Source: Pseudomonadota bacterium (GTDB lineage: Bacteria; Myxococcota_A; Polyangia; Polyangiales; Polyangiaceae). From it: a stretch of DNA of 64,000 bases. The notes below the pieces were generated by a model. It saw only the letters and a program-made list of their open reading frames with translations. It did not search any database and was not told where the DNA came from. Numbering within the stretch: the first letter of the stretch is position 1; every line of letters starts with the position of its first letter. Below are positions 43,790 to 52,737 of the stretch, in pieces. A program made the position numbers and the translations under genes. The stretch is from the NCBI GenBank assembly GCA_023428245.1, contig JAEYYX010000055.1, forward strand, positions 84,805-148,804. Direction: 5' to 3'.

Positions 43790-45648
43790 CGGGTCTCGGG
43801 GACGGTGCCTTCTGGCGTGGTTTGAGTTTGTGGCGGAGGGGGTGTCTTTCGGAAAGCGAGCTCTACCGGAAAGCGGTCGTTCATCTCGACGATCGGGACG
43901 TTCGGTGGGGGGAGCTCGGGCGGAATCGACGGGTCATAATAGGTCCGAAAGACCAAGAGACCCTCGAGCTTCTTTCCGGTGCCGCGGAAAACGCCGTGGA
44001 TCGGCTGTTTTTCGCAGTCGGGGCAGCCCATGACCTGGGAAGGTTCGAGAAAGGTTCCTTCGAAACGAGTGACGGGCCCGTCGTCGTAGAGGACGCCGCC
44101 GAGAGCGAAGAGGTTATCGGGGGCGAAGCGGAGCCAGGTGTGCCCGCTCGGGAGCTTTTCCACGAAGCAGTCGCGCATGCGGTAGACTTTTGTGATGCGG
44201 CAGTCGTAGAGGCCGGGAGCGACACGAGTCGGACGCGGCGGCGCGTCGAGAGCGGGAACGACGAGCTTTCCGTTCTCCATGTGAGGCGGAACCGGCTCGG
44301 GCCAAGGGGGCTCGTGGGCGCGGGCATAGGCTTGCCACTCTTCGACGCTTTGGAAGCGGCGAGAAGTCTGCTCAGCTTCGTTCTTCGCGGGTAACCCCCG
44401 GAACCAGCGTACTGTGCGGTCGCCGGAGGAAGAGGTCAGGCCGTCTCCATCGGGATCAAAAGAGAAGCGATAGACGTTTGCGGTGCCTGTGTGGCGGAGC
44501 TCCTTTTCGAGGGAAAGCCAGAGGCGTCGCGCGGGGGAGCCCGGGAGCTCCCGTTCGCTGAGCGAGAAGATGCGGAGGCGACCGTCATACGCGCTCACGG
44601 CGATCGCGTCGCCGCTCGGAGAGAAGCGCACAGTGCTGATGTTGTTCCCGAACGCGCCCTCGTAGGCGCGGCGCGCGGGGTTCGCGAGGTCGACGACGAG
44701 CAGTCCTTCTCCGCTCACGGCGAGGAAGCGACCGTCGGGGGAGAAGTCGAGGTCGCCCGTGTAGCGCATCGCTGGGATGCGCAAGAGGTCGCTCCCACTA
44801 TGGAGATCGATCACACGCAGTTCGTTCGCGGGGTAGTGAGTCATGGCGAGGTAGCGGTTGTCCGGGCTCAGGGCGACGCCATCGACGCGCTCGGGGAAGG
44901 AAAGCGTGCCGAGGCTCTTCAGGTCGAGGCCCTGGCGCTCGAAAAACTCGAGCTCTGAGGTCTGCTCCGGGAGTTTCGAGGTCTCGCTGATGAGGATTGT
45001 CTTGTCCGGAGAAAAGAAGACTTCCTCGGCGGGCGCGGCGCTCAAGAGGGCGATCTCATCGCCGCTTGTCGCGGAGATCAGCGAGAGGCCGCGAGGGGTT
45101 GCGCTCAGGAACGCGGCTTCCCCTTCGGGCGTCAGGGTCGGCCAGGGGAGGATCATCGCCTGGAACTGTTCGGCGTTTGCGAGCGGGACTGTGCAGAGGA
45201 GGCGCCCGCTCGCGCGCTCGTAGACGCGCGCCTGGGAGTCATCGCCGCTCGCCACGACGATCGACTTCTCGTCGCTCAGCAGATCGATGGAGTAGAGGGA
45301 GCCCTTTCCGACGTGGATCTGTTTCTTTTCGCGGAAGGTTTTGTAGCGAGCGGTTCGCTGGGGTGGCAGCGGGCGGCGCAGAAAGTTCGCGTCGCTCGGC
45401 AGGACGAGGCGAAAACGGGAGGCCTCGCGGGGTGAGGTTTCGGAGCGCTCCGCCCGGGGAGCGGCGGCGGGATGCGTAGGTCTTTCTTGCGCTTTCTCGT
45501 CGGAGGGCGCGACCGCCGGCAGGTTCGGCTCGGGCGCGCGGGGCTCGGCGCAGCCGACAAGGAGCACGGCGCCGAGGCCCGATGTGAGGAGGCTATGGGC
45601 GAGGGAAGTGCGGGGACGAAGGAGCGCGAGCGTCGAAAGCGAAGCCAT
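43786..45648 (-). CDS. WD40-type beta-propeller lipoprotein
   Basis: About 620 residues from ATG 45648; upstream Met codons at 45660-45708 are alternatives. The lipobox is GLGAVLLVGC. A Pro/Ala/Glu linker leads to a propeller with WD40-like blades such as VDGVALSPDNRYLAMTHY, TGDLDFSPDGRFLAVSGEG, ISTVRFSPSGDAIAVSAYDG and YRFSFDPDGDGLTSSSGDRT. The C-terminal 200 residues contain Cys pairs (LYDCRITKVYRMRDC, GCPDCEKQ) and no named family. Likely periplasmic or surface. The following small lipoprotein overlaps by ATGA. Confidence 0.85.
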   Translation of the reverse strand: MASLSTLALLRPRTSLAHSLLTSGLGAVLLVGCAEPRAPEPNLPAVAPSDEKAQERPTHPAAAPRAERSETSPREASRFRLVLPSDANFLRRPLPPQRTARYKTFREKKQIHVGKGSLYSIDLLSDEKSIVVASGDDSQARVYERASGRLLCTVPLANAEQFQAMILPWPTLTPEGEAAFLSATPRGLSLISATSGDEIALLSAAPAEEVFFSPDKTILISETSKLPEQTSELEFFERQGLDLKSLGTLSFPERVDGVALSPDNRYLAMTHYPANELRVIDLHSGSDLLRIPAMRYTGDLDFSPDGRFLAVSGEGLLVVDLANPARRAYEGAFGNNISTVRFSPSGDAIAVSAYDGRLRIFSLSERELPGSPARRLWLSLEKELRHTGTANVYRFSFDPDGDGLTSSSGDRTVRWFRGLPAKNEAEQTSRRFQSVEEWQAYARAHEPPWPEPVPPHMENGKLVVPALDAPPRPTRVAPGLYDCRITKVYRMRDCFVEKLPSGHTWLRFAPDNLFALGGVLYDDGPVTRFEGTFLEPSQVMGCPDCEKQPIHGVFRGTGKKLEGLLVFRTYYDPSIPPELPPPNVPIVEMNDRFPVELAFRKTPPPPQTQTTPEGTVPETR

Positions 45649-45778
45649 ACGAGCTGGCATCATCATCCGAAACGGAGCGCCGGCCAAGGAGCGCCCCCGG
45701 GTGGGCATGCGAAGTACACATCGTCAGATTTTCGTGCTCAGAGTTGACGATCGCCTGCGAGATGAGCACGTTACCGCT

Positions 45779-46207
45779 ATGATGCGGCGTTGTGAGCAGT
45801 GCGGACGGCACAATAGGATACCGTCACGACACCTCGCGGACCGGGGTCGGTGCGGGGCCTGCAAAGCGCCACTCTCGCCCCTCGCCGAGCCGCTCGAAGT
45901 CGACGAGGTAGCCTTCGATGAGGTCCTGCGGGAGAGCCGCGTTCCCGTGCTCGTCGACTTTTGGGCCTCGTGGTGTGGTCCTTGTCGCATGGTCGCGCCG
46001 GAGGTCAAAAAGGCCGCGGCTCGACTCGCTGGTCGCGCCCTGGTCCTGAAAGTCAACACGGAGACGAATCCCCGCCTGGCGAGTCGCTACAGGATCCAGA
46101 GCATCCCGAACTTCCTCGTCTTCTCGCGCGGTGAGAAGCGCGCCGAACAGCCCGGAGCGATGGGGCATGAGCGGCTCGTGAGTTTGGTCGAACAAGCAGA
46201 GAACTAA
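45779..46207 (+). CDS. trxC: thioredoxin 2 (zinc-finger thioredoxin, TrxC-like)
   Basis: About 142 residues. The N-terminal zinc finger CEQCGRHNRIP ... GRCGACKAPL is a TrxC hallmark. The thioredoxin domain has active site WASWCGPCRM and SIPNFLVF. It is a cytosolic thiol-disulfide oxidoreductase, often oxidative-stress linked. Two in-frame ATG codons (45779, 45782) open the gene. It diverges from the WD40-type lipoprotein. Confidence 0.95.
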   Translation: MMRRCEQCGRHNRIPSRHLADRGRCGACKAPLSPLAEPLEVDEVAFDEVLRESRVPVLVDFWASWCGPCRMVAPEVKKAAARLAGRALVLKVNTETNPRLASRYRIQSIPNFLVFSRGEKRAEQPGAMGHERLVSLVEQAEN

Positions 46208-46227
46208 GGGGAAGGATGGTAGCGTCC

Positions 46228-47586
46228 TTACTGGGGACGACCCGGGACCTTGATCAGGGCGCTCTCTCCCTCGCCGTCGGGGAAGTCGCCCGCGAGGTAG
46301 AGGTTGCAGGAGTCGTCGCCGGCGATGGCGTAGGCGATGCCATCGAAGGTGATCGTCCAGGGGCGATCGCCGTCCTCGGCCAGGGCCGTGAGGAAGGAAC
46401 GCCCGCCGCCTTCCTCTGCGTACCCTCCGGTCCACCACACGGCGCCGCGGGCGTCAAAAGCGAGGCCGCGCGTTACGGATTTCACGTTGGACACGTTCAT
46501 CCAACTTGTGAAGAGCTCACGTCCGTTGTTCGTGATGCGTTTCGCGAAAGCGCCGTGCGTTCCCGAGCCCGCGAGGTGGATGGTCCCGTCGTCGGCGACG
46601 AGCACAGCGGTCGCTTCTTCGGCGTCTTCGTCGAAGTTCCTATGGATTCGGCTGTCTCCCTTCAGCACGCTGAGGTGAGCGCGGTGGCGTCCTTGGATCA
46701 GGGAGGAGCCAGCGATGTGGACGTCACCTGATGCGGTGACGTAGACGGCGTTCAGTCGGGTGAGATCGCTCACGTCGAACTCAACGGTCCTCGTCCCGGA
46801 TTCGACGTCCAAGTAGCGCCGCAAGAACGCCTGCGGCGTATCGTTTGGCCCGAGCGGACCGTAGCTAAAGCCGACGACGTAGGTGGTCCCGGCGGGTCCG
46901 GCGGCGATCGCTGTGGTGTGTTCATTGCGCCCGCTGCCCTCGAAAGTTGCCCAGAGCGCGCCCGCGGCGTTCCAGCGCGCTACGATGGATTGGGCCGAGT
47001 CGTCAGTGGGCTCGAACGCAATTCCAGCAAGGAAGACGGAACCGCTCGGATGCGCGGCGATGCCGCGGGGTTCGTCATACTCAGTGAAGCTCACGACATA
47101 ATCGTCGAGCAGACTGTCATCGGGTCGAAGGCGCACGAGGGCCGAGTGGTGGGTCTGCGCCTCTCCGGCGCCGCTCCCATAGTAGCCAGCGATGAGCAGC
47201 TCGGTTTCGGTGCGAGCGAGAGCGCGCCCGACGTCGATCGAGCCTGAGCTCAGGAACTCCTTATCCGCCCCGAAAATGCAGGTCTCCTGGTCACCGCTGC
47301 CACCGGACGCCGCGCCTCCGTTGCCGGACGTGCCGCCGGAAGGCGCTCCGCCGGAGCTGGCCCCGCCACTGTCCGTTCCGCCGTTGGGGCTCGCGCCGGC
47401 GCCGCCCGAGTTCGGCGCTCCTCCGGTCGAGCTTCTACCACCTGTAACCAGGGGACCCGTCGCGCCCGAGCTCGATCCGTCGTCGAGGCCGAGGAGCTCT
47501 GTGCGTCCGCCACAGGCCACGATCCCGAGGGCGCCGAGGAGAGCGGTCCGGAGAACCTGGGTTCGGCGAAGGAAGCGAGACCCCAC
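46228..47586 (-). CDS. beta-propeller lipoprotein with Gly/Ser-rich linker
   Basis: 452 residues. The lipobox GALGIVACGG follows LRTALL. A Gly/Ser/Ala linker of about 60 residues contains GG repeats (TGGAPNSGGAGASPNGG). The remainder is a series of SBBP/ delta-60-like repeats, for example HPSGSVFLAGIAFEP, GPAGTTYVVGFSYGP, TASGDVHIAGSSLIQ and VADDGTIHLAGSGTHG. These form a predicted beta-propeller on the cell surface. No enzymatic motif. It converges with trxC. Confidence 0.85.
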   Translation of the reverse strand: MGSRFLRRTQVLRTALLGALGIVACGGRTELLGLDDGSSSGATGPLVTGGRSSTGGAPNSGGAGASPNGGTDSGGASSGGAPSGGTSGNGGAASGGSGDQETCIFGADKEFLSSGSIDVGRALARTETELLIAGYYGSGAGEAQTHHSALVRLRPDDSLLDDYVVSFTEYDEPRGIAAHPSGSVFLAGIAFEPTDDSAQSIVARWNAAGALWATFEGSGRNEHTTAIAAGPAGTTYVVGFSYGPLGPNDTPQAFLRRYLDVESGTRTVEFDVSDLTRLNAVYVTASGDVHIAGSSLIQGRHRAHLSVLKGDSRIHRNFDEDAEEATAVLVADDGTIHLAGSGTHGAFAKRITNNGRELFTSWMNVSNVKSVTRGLAFDARGAVWWTGGYAEEGGGRSFLTALAEDGDRPWTITFDGIAYAIAGDDSCNLYLAGDFPDGEGESALIKVPGRPQ

Positions 47587-47600
47587 GCCGGGAAAGCTAC

Positions 47601-47632
47601 TCGAAGAAAAGGGGCCCCGCGAGGGGCCCCTT
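47601..47632 (-). terminator. Rho-independent terminator
   Basis: A stem of AAGGGGCCCC with GGGGCCCCTT (47609-47632) and a 4-base loop. On the minus strand it is followed directly by TTTTCTTCG. It lies about 80 bases beyond the stop of the gene ending at 47715. Confidence 0.8.
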
Positions 47633-47714
47633 CAGGATGAACACGTTGGGGATGGAGGGAAGGAACTGAGCGCGACGGGCCCTGATGGGCGAGGCGCGCT
47701 CATAAGAACTCAGC

Positions 47715-49928
47715 TTACAAGCAGGAGAGTGAAGCTCCGGGCCGAAGCTCGACGTCGCGCGCCATGACACTGCCGCGGAAGGTGAGCTGGTTGCCGCTGC
47801 CGAGGCTGATGCGCGCCATGGGCGCGCGGATATGGCCCGTGAAGTTGCGTTCGAAGGTCACCTGGTTCGTGCCGGTGTAGTTCAACGTGAGCGAGCCGTT
47901 TCCTTGGACGTTTCCTCGCATGGTGAGCGAGGAGCGGATGAAGAGGCGCGTTGCACCGGACAAGATGAGGCGCGCGTCCGGCTCGAGGGTGAGCGAGGAG
48001 AGATAGTAGTCTCCCGGCGGCAAGCTGAGCGAGGCGCGGGACGCCACGTTGATGTTCGCGAAGCGGCCGGGGGTCAAGGTGCGACTCTGGCCGGGCTGGA
48101 GCGTGACCTGCATGGTCCCGACCGTGAAGGGCGCGATGTTCAGCTCGGGGAACGTGCCGAGCGGGAGGATCGTGCGCGGCTGGACGGCGCCGGGGGGCAC
48201 GATCACGTTCGAGCCGAGGCGAATCACACCCTGGCTCAGAAGCGAGCCTGTGACGCGGGTGCGGTCGCGGATCTCGAGATTCCCGCGCGAGAGGATGGTC
48301 CCGACGAGCGCGTCATGGCCGACGGAGGTTGCTGCGTTTCCGAGGGAGACGACCGCTCCTGAAGTGACCTTCGCGCGATCGGCGAGGGACACCGAGTTCG
48401 AGCCGACGATGACAGGTTGGTTCTCGAGGACTTGTTCGAGAGTCGCCGTGTTCCCGTGAGAGTCGGTGGCGGTCCAGACGATGGTCGTTGCTCCGACGGG
48501 CAGAGTCGAAGGTTGGTTCGAAGTGACCGTGACGGGCTCGCCAAAGCAGATGTCCTCTGCGGAGGGCGGGCTGACCGTCGCGCTCCCGCAGCCGGAACTC
48601 GCACTGCCGGCGACCAAGACGGGGCTCGCTACGGGCTCTTGGTCCGGGTTCGCGACGAGCGGGCAGTTGTCCAGATCGTCTTTGATCCCGTCGCCGTCCG
48701 TATCGGGGCCGGTGGGCTCTTCTTCTTCTTCGCTGTCGTCGTAGTAGAGACTCGCGTCAAAGGTCTCGAAGAAGGAGCTTCCGAAAGAGCCGCTCAGGTT
48801 GACGGTGATGGTTCCTTCGCCGCCGGGGAACCCGATGCCGAGGTTCGGGATGCTGATGGTTTTATTGTTCCAATCGATCGAGACCAAGACGACGTACTCG
48901 CTGAGCTGAGGCGCGATGACCTTGGGGACTCCGTTGTCGGAGAAACGAGCGCTGAGCACGAGGTCGCCGGGCATGATGTACCCGAAGCCGCTCGAGGTGA
49001 CGTTCAGGGCGCCATGGCGAGCGAAGGCCTCGACCGTGACGTTCGTGAAGGCATGAGGCACGTCGAGGTGGAGAGTGAAGTCGTCCACTTCTGCCTCCGT
49101 ATGGAACCCGAGCCCACATGTCCCGAAGGGACAGGGCACACCGAGGAGCTCGAAAGTACCGCCTACATCCGACGAGACCTGGTCGGAGACGCCGCTGCAG
49201 CTCGAGCCGTCCGCGCAGACGTCGAAGTTCAGGGAGGTCGAGATTGTCGAGCCGGGGAGCCAGCCGCCCGTCATCGAGAAAAGAGCCCGACGAGCTCCCC
49301 CGCCCGCGCCTAGGGAGAGCGGCTCGTCCGACGCTGTCAGCACGCTTCCGTCGAAGGAGGGCGCGCACACGGCGGCGCTCGGGTCTCGACCGCAGGCGGA
49401 ACCCTGGGTGCAATCGCAGCTTCCGTTCCAGAGCTCGAGGTCCGAGCAGTTCTCTGCGTCACAGGCGACTTCGCCGCAGGTTCCCTTGCACGAGGGAGCG
49501 GCCTTTCCTCCCTCTTGGCCCAGGACAGGCGCGCAGCTCACCACAATGCGCGCGGAGGTGCAGGAGGTGGCGAGCTGAGACTCGAGTACGCCGAGGGAGG
49601 TCTTCTCGAGGAACCCGGCGAGCTCTTCTGAGCCGCAGTAGCTCCCAGGATTGGTTCGGTAGGCTTCAGGCACACATACCTCGGGATCGATAAGGATCTC
49701 GTTCTGCACGGCGCCGCCCGGGGTCGTTCCCGTAATCTGACAGGCGCACCGAACGGAGAGGGCCTCGGGAGGACTCGAGGGCTCAGGCTGGACGATGTCG
49801 CTGCACGAGCAGCCTTCGAGCGCCCAGGCGAAGGCGACGAGGCTCAGCCGCGGTCCGTACTCTTTCAGCTTCCGGATGAGAAAATCTCGCCCACTCCTCT
49901 TAGACGCGAAGAACTCCTGAATGCCCAT
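47715..49928 (-). CDS. large surface lipoprotein with TSP3-like and beta-helix-like regions
   Basis: About 737 residues from the ATG at 49928. The first Cys of AFAWALEGCSCSD is the predicted lipid anchor. The N-terminal 200 residues are Cys-rich (CKGTCGEVACDAENC). A beta-rich domain follows. A thrombospondin type 3-like Ca-binding motif DTDGDGIKDDLDNCP appears at about 430, then an HYR-like Ig stretch (PVGATTIVWTATDSHGN). The C-terminal 200 residues carry repeats of V.GSLL..GVIRLGSNV type as in beta-helix proteins. Adhesin or matrix role is inferred. Confidence 0.8.
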   Translation of the reverse strand: MGIQEFFASKRSGRDFLIRKLKEYGPRLSLVAFAWALEGCSCSDIVQPEPSSPPEALSVRCACQITGTTPGGAVQNEILIDPEVCVPEAYRTNPGSYCGSEELAGFLEKTSLGVLESQLATSCTSARIVVSCAPVLGQEGGKAAPSCKGTCGEVACDAENCSDLELWNGSCDCTQGSACGRDPSAAVCAPSFDGSVLTASDEPLSLGAGGGARRALFSMTGGWLPGSTISTSLNFDVCADGSSCSGVSDQVSSDVGGTFELLGVPCPFGTCGLGFHTEAEVDDFTLHLDVPHAFTNVTVEAFARHGALNVTSSGFGYIMPGDLVLSARFSDNGVPKVIAPQLSEYVVLVSIDWNNKTISIPNLGIGFPGGEGTITVNLSGSFGSSFFETFDASLYYDDSEEEEEPTGPDTDGDGIKDDLDNCPLVANPDQEPVASPVLVAGSASSGCGSATVSPPSAEDICFGEPVTVTSNQPSTLPVGATTIVWTATDSHGNTATLEQVLENQPVIVGSNSVSLADRAKVTSGAVVSLGNAATSVGHDALVGTILSRGNLEIRDRTRVTGSLLSQGVIRLGSNVIVPPGAVQPRTILPLGTFPELNIAPFTVGTMQVTLQPGQSRTLTPGRFANINVASRASLSLPPGDYYLSSLTLEPDARLILSGATRLFIRSSLTMRGNVQGNGSLTLNYTGTNQVTFERNFTGHIRAPMARISLGSGNQLTFRGSVMARDVELRPGASLSCL

Positions 49929-50199
49929 TTCGCTTCGATCCCTTCGGTAAGTCAAAACCACGGAGCCAGTTCCTTCCTCTCAGCATTCGATGAGCATTCA
50001 AGGAAAGATATGATTCGTTCATCGTCGGCGAAAGTGAAGCGTTCGGCAATGGCGTTTGTGGGAAGAGAGTGATGATTCATGATCCATACTTAGTCCTCCT
50101 TCATCCCACCTCACGAAGAAGTGAGCTCGAAGAAGGGGGGGGGCAAAGGGACTCACAAACCGACCACATTCAGGGAAAGCGAGAACATGGACGCGTGCC

Positions 50200-50440
50200 G
50201 CGAAATGTGGGCGCATCTCGGAAAACTCGCCCGCCAGTTCAGAAAGTTACAGGCAGGGGAGCGAAGAGCCGCCCGGCAAGTCTCCTGTCGTCTGCCGAAG
50301 CTGCGCACCTCGGGTACCAAATTTTCGAATCTGCGCGGCAATGTCGACGAACAGCGGACCAGAGCGCAGCGAGCGCATCTCGGAAATGAGATGCGAAAAA
50401 GCGGACGCGAAGCGCAGCTGCGGCATTTTGAGACGGGTTT
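50200..50440. repeat. degenerate 21-bp-period (heptad-like) repeat
   Basis: By eye, consecutive 21-base units share a purine-rich core such as GCGCATCTCGGAAAACT, CGCCAGTTCAGAAAGTT and ACCAAATTTTCGAATCT. The units are diverged, so this is a weak signal. A decayed heptad-repeat gene or a mobile repeat family are both possible. Confidence 0.4.
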
Positions 50441-50720
50441 CTCGAGAGCGCTCGAGTGTCGTCGAAAAAAGAGAAGAGGCAGCGAAGATGTGCGCCGTGG
50501 GTAATTTGTAAGAAACGGCGAGGGGGAGGTCCTCTGCGCCTGAACGCGAAACGGCTTCCGCACGACCTGGCTCCCCTCCGGGGCGAGGCCGCGAGGCGAG
50601 AGAGGTCTCGGACCGAGGAGCTCCCTGGGAGAGAAGGCTCTCTGAGCGGTGAGCTCCCAAGAGCGGGCGCTGTGTTCCGAGGGGTGAGCGGTGGACGCAT
50701 GAGAGTGAGCGGTGCTCTCA

Positions 50721-50757
50721 AAAAGAAAAAGGCGCTCGCGCGAGAGCGCGAGCGCCT
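50721..50757 (-). terminator. Rho-independent terminator
   Basis: A 12-bp perfect stem AGGCGCTCGCGC / GCGCGAGCGCCT with loop GAGA is followed on the minus strand by TTTTTCTTTTTGAG. It is 24 bases beyond the stop of the gene at 50781. Confidence 0.88.
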
Positions 50758-50780
50758 GAGGCATCCGAGGGTTCTGTTTG

Positions 50781-51749
50781 TTAGGGCGTCATGCCGCCCA
50801 TACCGCCCATGCCTTCGTCACAGACGGGCTCAGCGGTCGGCTTCGATCCGACGAAGAAGCTGAGGTCGTCGATCCAAACGTCGTAGTCGTGCCGCTGCGC
50901 AATGCCGAACTCGATCGTGTAGAGCTCATCGGGATCTAGCGGGAGGCTCTCTCGGCCCCAGCCTTCCGGCAGCAGTTCGTCGAAATCGAAGGCGAAGAGC
51001 TGCCAGCAGTCGGTGAGCTCGAAGTTCGCGCCCGCGGCGTCATAACAGGCGTCGTCGTCCGGGCAGTTTCCTCCCTCTGACGCAGGAACGACGTCTTTCT
51101 CAAGAACCTTGGTCCGAAGGAGGCCGGGGCGATCCGTCGTACCCGTGCCGTCTGTCACGATGCTCCCCTTGGCCCAGAAGGAGAAACCCTTGTAGGCGGA
51201 GCCATCGAACAGACACTCCGCGCCTTCGCCTCGACTCGACAAGATCGCGCCGAAGCCCGAACCCCAGACCGTCTGTCCGCTTCCCGTCACGTGGAGCGCC
51301 CGCCCGCCGCCCGGACGAGGTGAGGCGGTGAGCGATACGCCCGTCGGGCTCTGAGTTCCAGTGCTGTCCGTGAACGCATAGAAGCCGCCTTGGAGCCCAT
51401 TGCCCCAGAAGCCGTCTTCTTCGAAGTCTTCGATCATGAGAGATTGCTTCGGATCGCCGACGCTCGGTCCACTGTCGAGGTCACACACGGCGAGCGACCC
51501 ATCGACGCGTCCGCCACTGCCGCCTGAACCTGGACCTTCCGGGGTCTTTCCGCCTGAGCCGATCGGGATGACAATGTCTCCACCGAGCCCGCCCGAGCTC
51601 GAGCGACCGCCCGAAGCGCTCGGTGCGCCCCCGGACGGCCCAGTTCCTCCGGTGCCAGAGGCATCGTCTGAATCGTCTGATGAACAGGCGATGTAGCCGA
51701 GGGAAAGGCAGGTGATGCTGAGGAGGGTAGTGAGGCGGCGGTGTTGCAT
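50781..51749 (-). CDS. lipoprotein paralogue A with sugar-binding-like domain
   Basis: About 322 residues from ATG 51749. The signal ends in LSLGYIAC. A Gly/Ser linker is followed by a beta-sandwich-like domain: IEDFEEDGFWGNGLQGGFY, YKGFSFWAKGSI, LEKDVVPASEGGNC and YDVWIDDLSFFVGS. A C-terminal GMGGMGGM tail follows. Residues across the domain match the lipoprotein at 52738 almost step for step (NGLQGG, FWAKGSI, KDVVP, DLSFFVG/DLRFFIG). The fold resembles CIA30/CBM11-type carbohydrate-binding domains. Ends in a clear terminator. Confidence 0.85.
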   Translation of the reverse strand: MQHRRLTTLLSITCLSLGYIACSSDDSDDASGTGGTGPSGGAPSASGGRSSSGGLGGDIVIPIGSGGKTPEGPGSGGSGGRVDGSLAVCDLDSGPSVGDPKQSLMIEDFEEDGFWGNGLQGGFYAFTDSTGTQSPTGVSLTASPRPGGGRALHVTGSGQTVWGSGFGAILSSRGEGAECLFDGSAYKGFSFWAKGSIVTDGTGTTDRPGLLRTKVLEKDVVPASEGGNCPDDDACYDAAGANFELTDCWQLFAFDFDELLPEGWGRESLPLDPDELYTIEFGIAQRHDYDVWIDDLSFFVGSKPTAEPVCDEGMGGMGGMTP

Positions 51750-51999
51750 AGCTGAGATTTCTTGTCTGAGGAGCCCATCGGCCATCCCTGTCCCCATCCA
51801 TAGATGACCCGAGCCCGCTCGCACTTCTCGTTTTGTGTGATCCAATCTGCGGTTTGTTCGGAAGCACGTGCAGGGGCTCCATGGCGCCTTTCGAGGCTCT
51901 GGAAGCGGTGCAGGCGTCAAACTGGCGCGTCCCTGGTCGTGTCGTCAGGGGCAGGGAGAGAAGGCCCGGAGAGCCTCAGTGTCGTCGCGGGAGAAGCGC

Positions 52000-52659
52000 T
52001 CAGAGCTTGCGGCAGAGCAGGAGTCCGTCGCCGACGGAGACGAGGGTCGCGTCGACCCGACTGTCGTTTTTCGTCTCGCGGGCCAGCCTTCGGAGGGCGA
52101 CGGTGTCGACGCTCTGGTCGCTCGGATCGGCGACTTTCCCGCCCCAGAGCATGTTGTCGCAGATGAGGATTCCGCCGGGCCGGAGCAGCGAGAGCGCGAG
52201 CTCGTAGTAGGCGCCGTAGTTCTCCTTATCAGCGTCGATGAACCCGAAGTCGTAGGAGCCAGCCTCGCCCTTCTCGATACGATTTGTGAGCGTATCTACA
52301 GCGGGGCCGAGCTCGAGCTGAAGGATCGAGGAGAGCCCAGCGTCGGCGAAGTAGCCGCGGGCGCGCCGGGTCCACTCTTCCGAGACGTCACAGGCGAGCA
52401 AGGTCCCCCCGCGCGGCTCGACCGAAAGTGCTGTCACAAGAGCGGAGTAGCCAGTGAAAACCCCGACTTCGAAGCAGCGCCGCGCTCCGATCAAGTCCAG
52501 AAGAAAGCTCATGAAGGCTCCCTGCTCGGGGCTGATCTGCATGCGTGATGCAGGTAGCTCGGCGGTCTCTTCGCGACATCGCTTCAGGATCGGATGTTCC
52601 CGTCGATTGTGAGCCTTCAGGTAATCGGCGAGCGCGGGAGAGAGCAGTGAGATGGACAT
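52000..52659 (-). CDS. class I SAM-dependent O-methyltransferase (CCoAOMT family)
   Basis: 219 residues with no signal peptide, so cytosolic. The SAM motif is FEVGVFTGYSALVTALSVEP, followed by CDVSEEW. The metal-binding catalytic Asp region is FGFIDADKENYGAYYELAL, then CDNMLWGGKV. LLLCRKL ends the protein. Family members methylate catechol-type hydroxyls with a divalent metal. It lies between two paralogous surface lipoproteins, but a direct link is unproven. Confidence 0.93.
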   Translation of the reverse strand: MSISLLSPALADYLKAHNRREHPILKRCREETAELPASRMQISPEQGAFMSFLLDLIGARRCFEVGVFTGYSALVTALSVEPRGGTLLACDVSEEWTRRARGYFADAGLSSILQLELGPAVDTLTNRIEKGEAGSYDFGFIDADKENYGAYYELALSLLRPGGILICDNMLWGGKVADPSDQSVDTVALRRLARETKNDSRVDATLVSVGDGLLLCRKL

Positions 52660-52737
52660 AGATAGCGCCTCGAACCCAAGTTCAGTACAGAAGATCGACC
52701 TTCATCACCAGCTCCCCCCGCGCAGAGCTCTTGAGAC

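Larger units (their letters stand above)
49929..50780. other. long intergenic region with a decayed 21-base-period repeat tract
   Basis: About 850 bases. The first 250 hold A/T-richer DNA, including the promoter of the minus-strand lipoprotein. The 50200-50440 part has a loose 21-base period. In one frame this gives heptads such as RLPKLRTSG, TKFSNLRGN and HLGKLARQF. Frames of up to about 200 codons are open on both strands without signals or ribosome sites. The right end holds the terminator of the next gene. Confidence 0.55.

Noticed and set aside
50153..50764. 203-codon minus frame in the repeat tract
   Set aside because: It has high Arg/Ser/Pro content, no start context, and crosses the terminator of the neighbouring gene.
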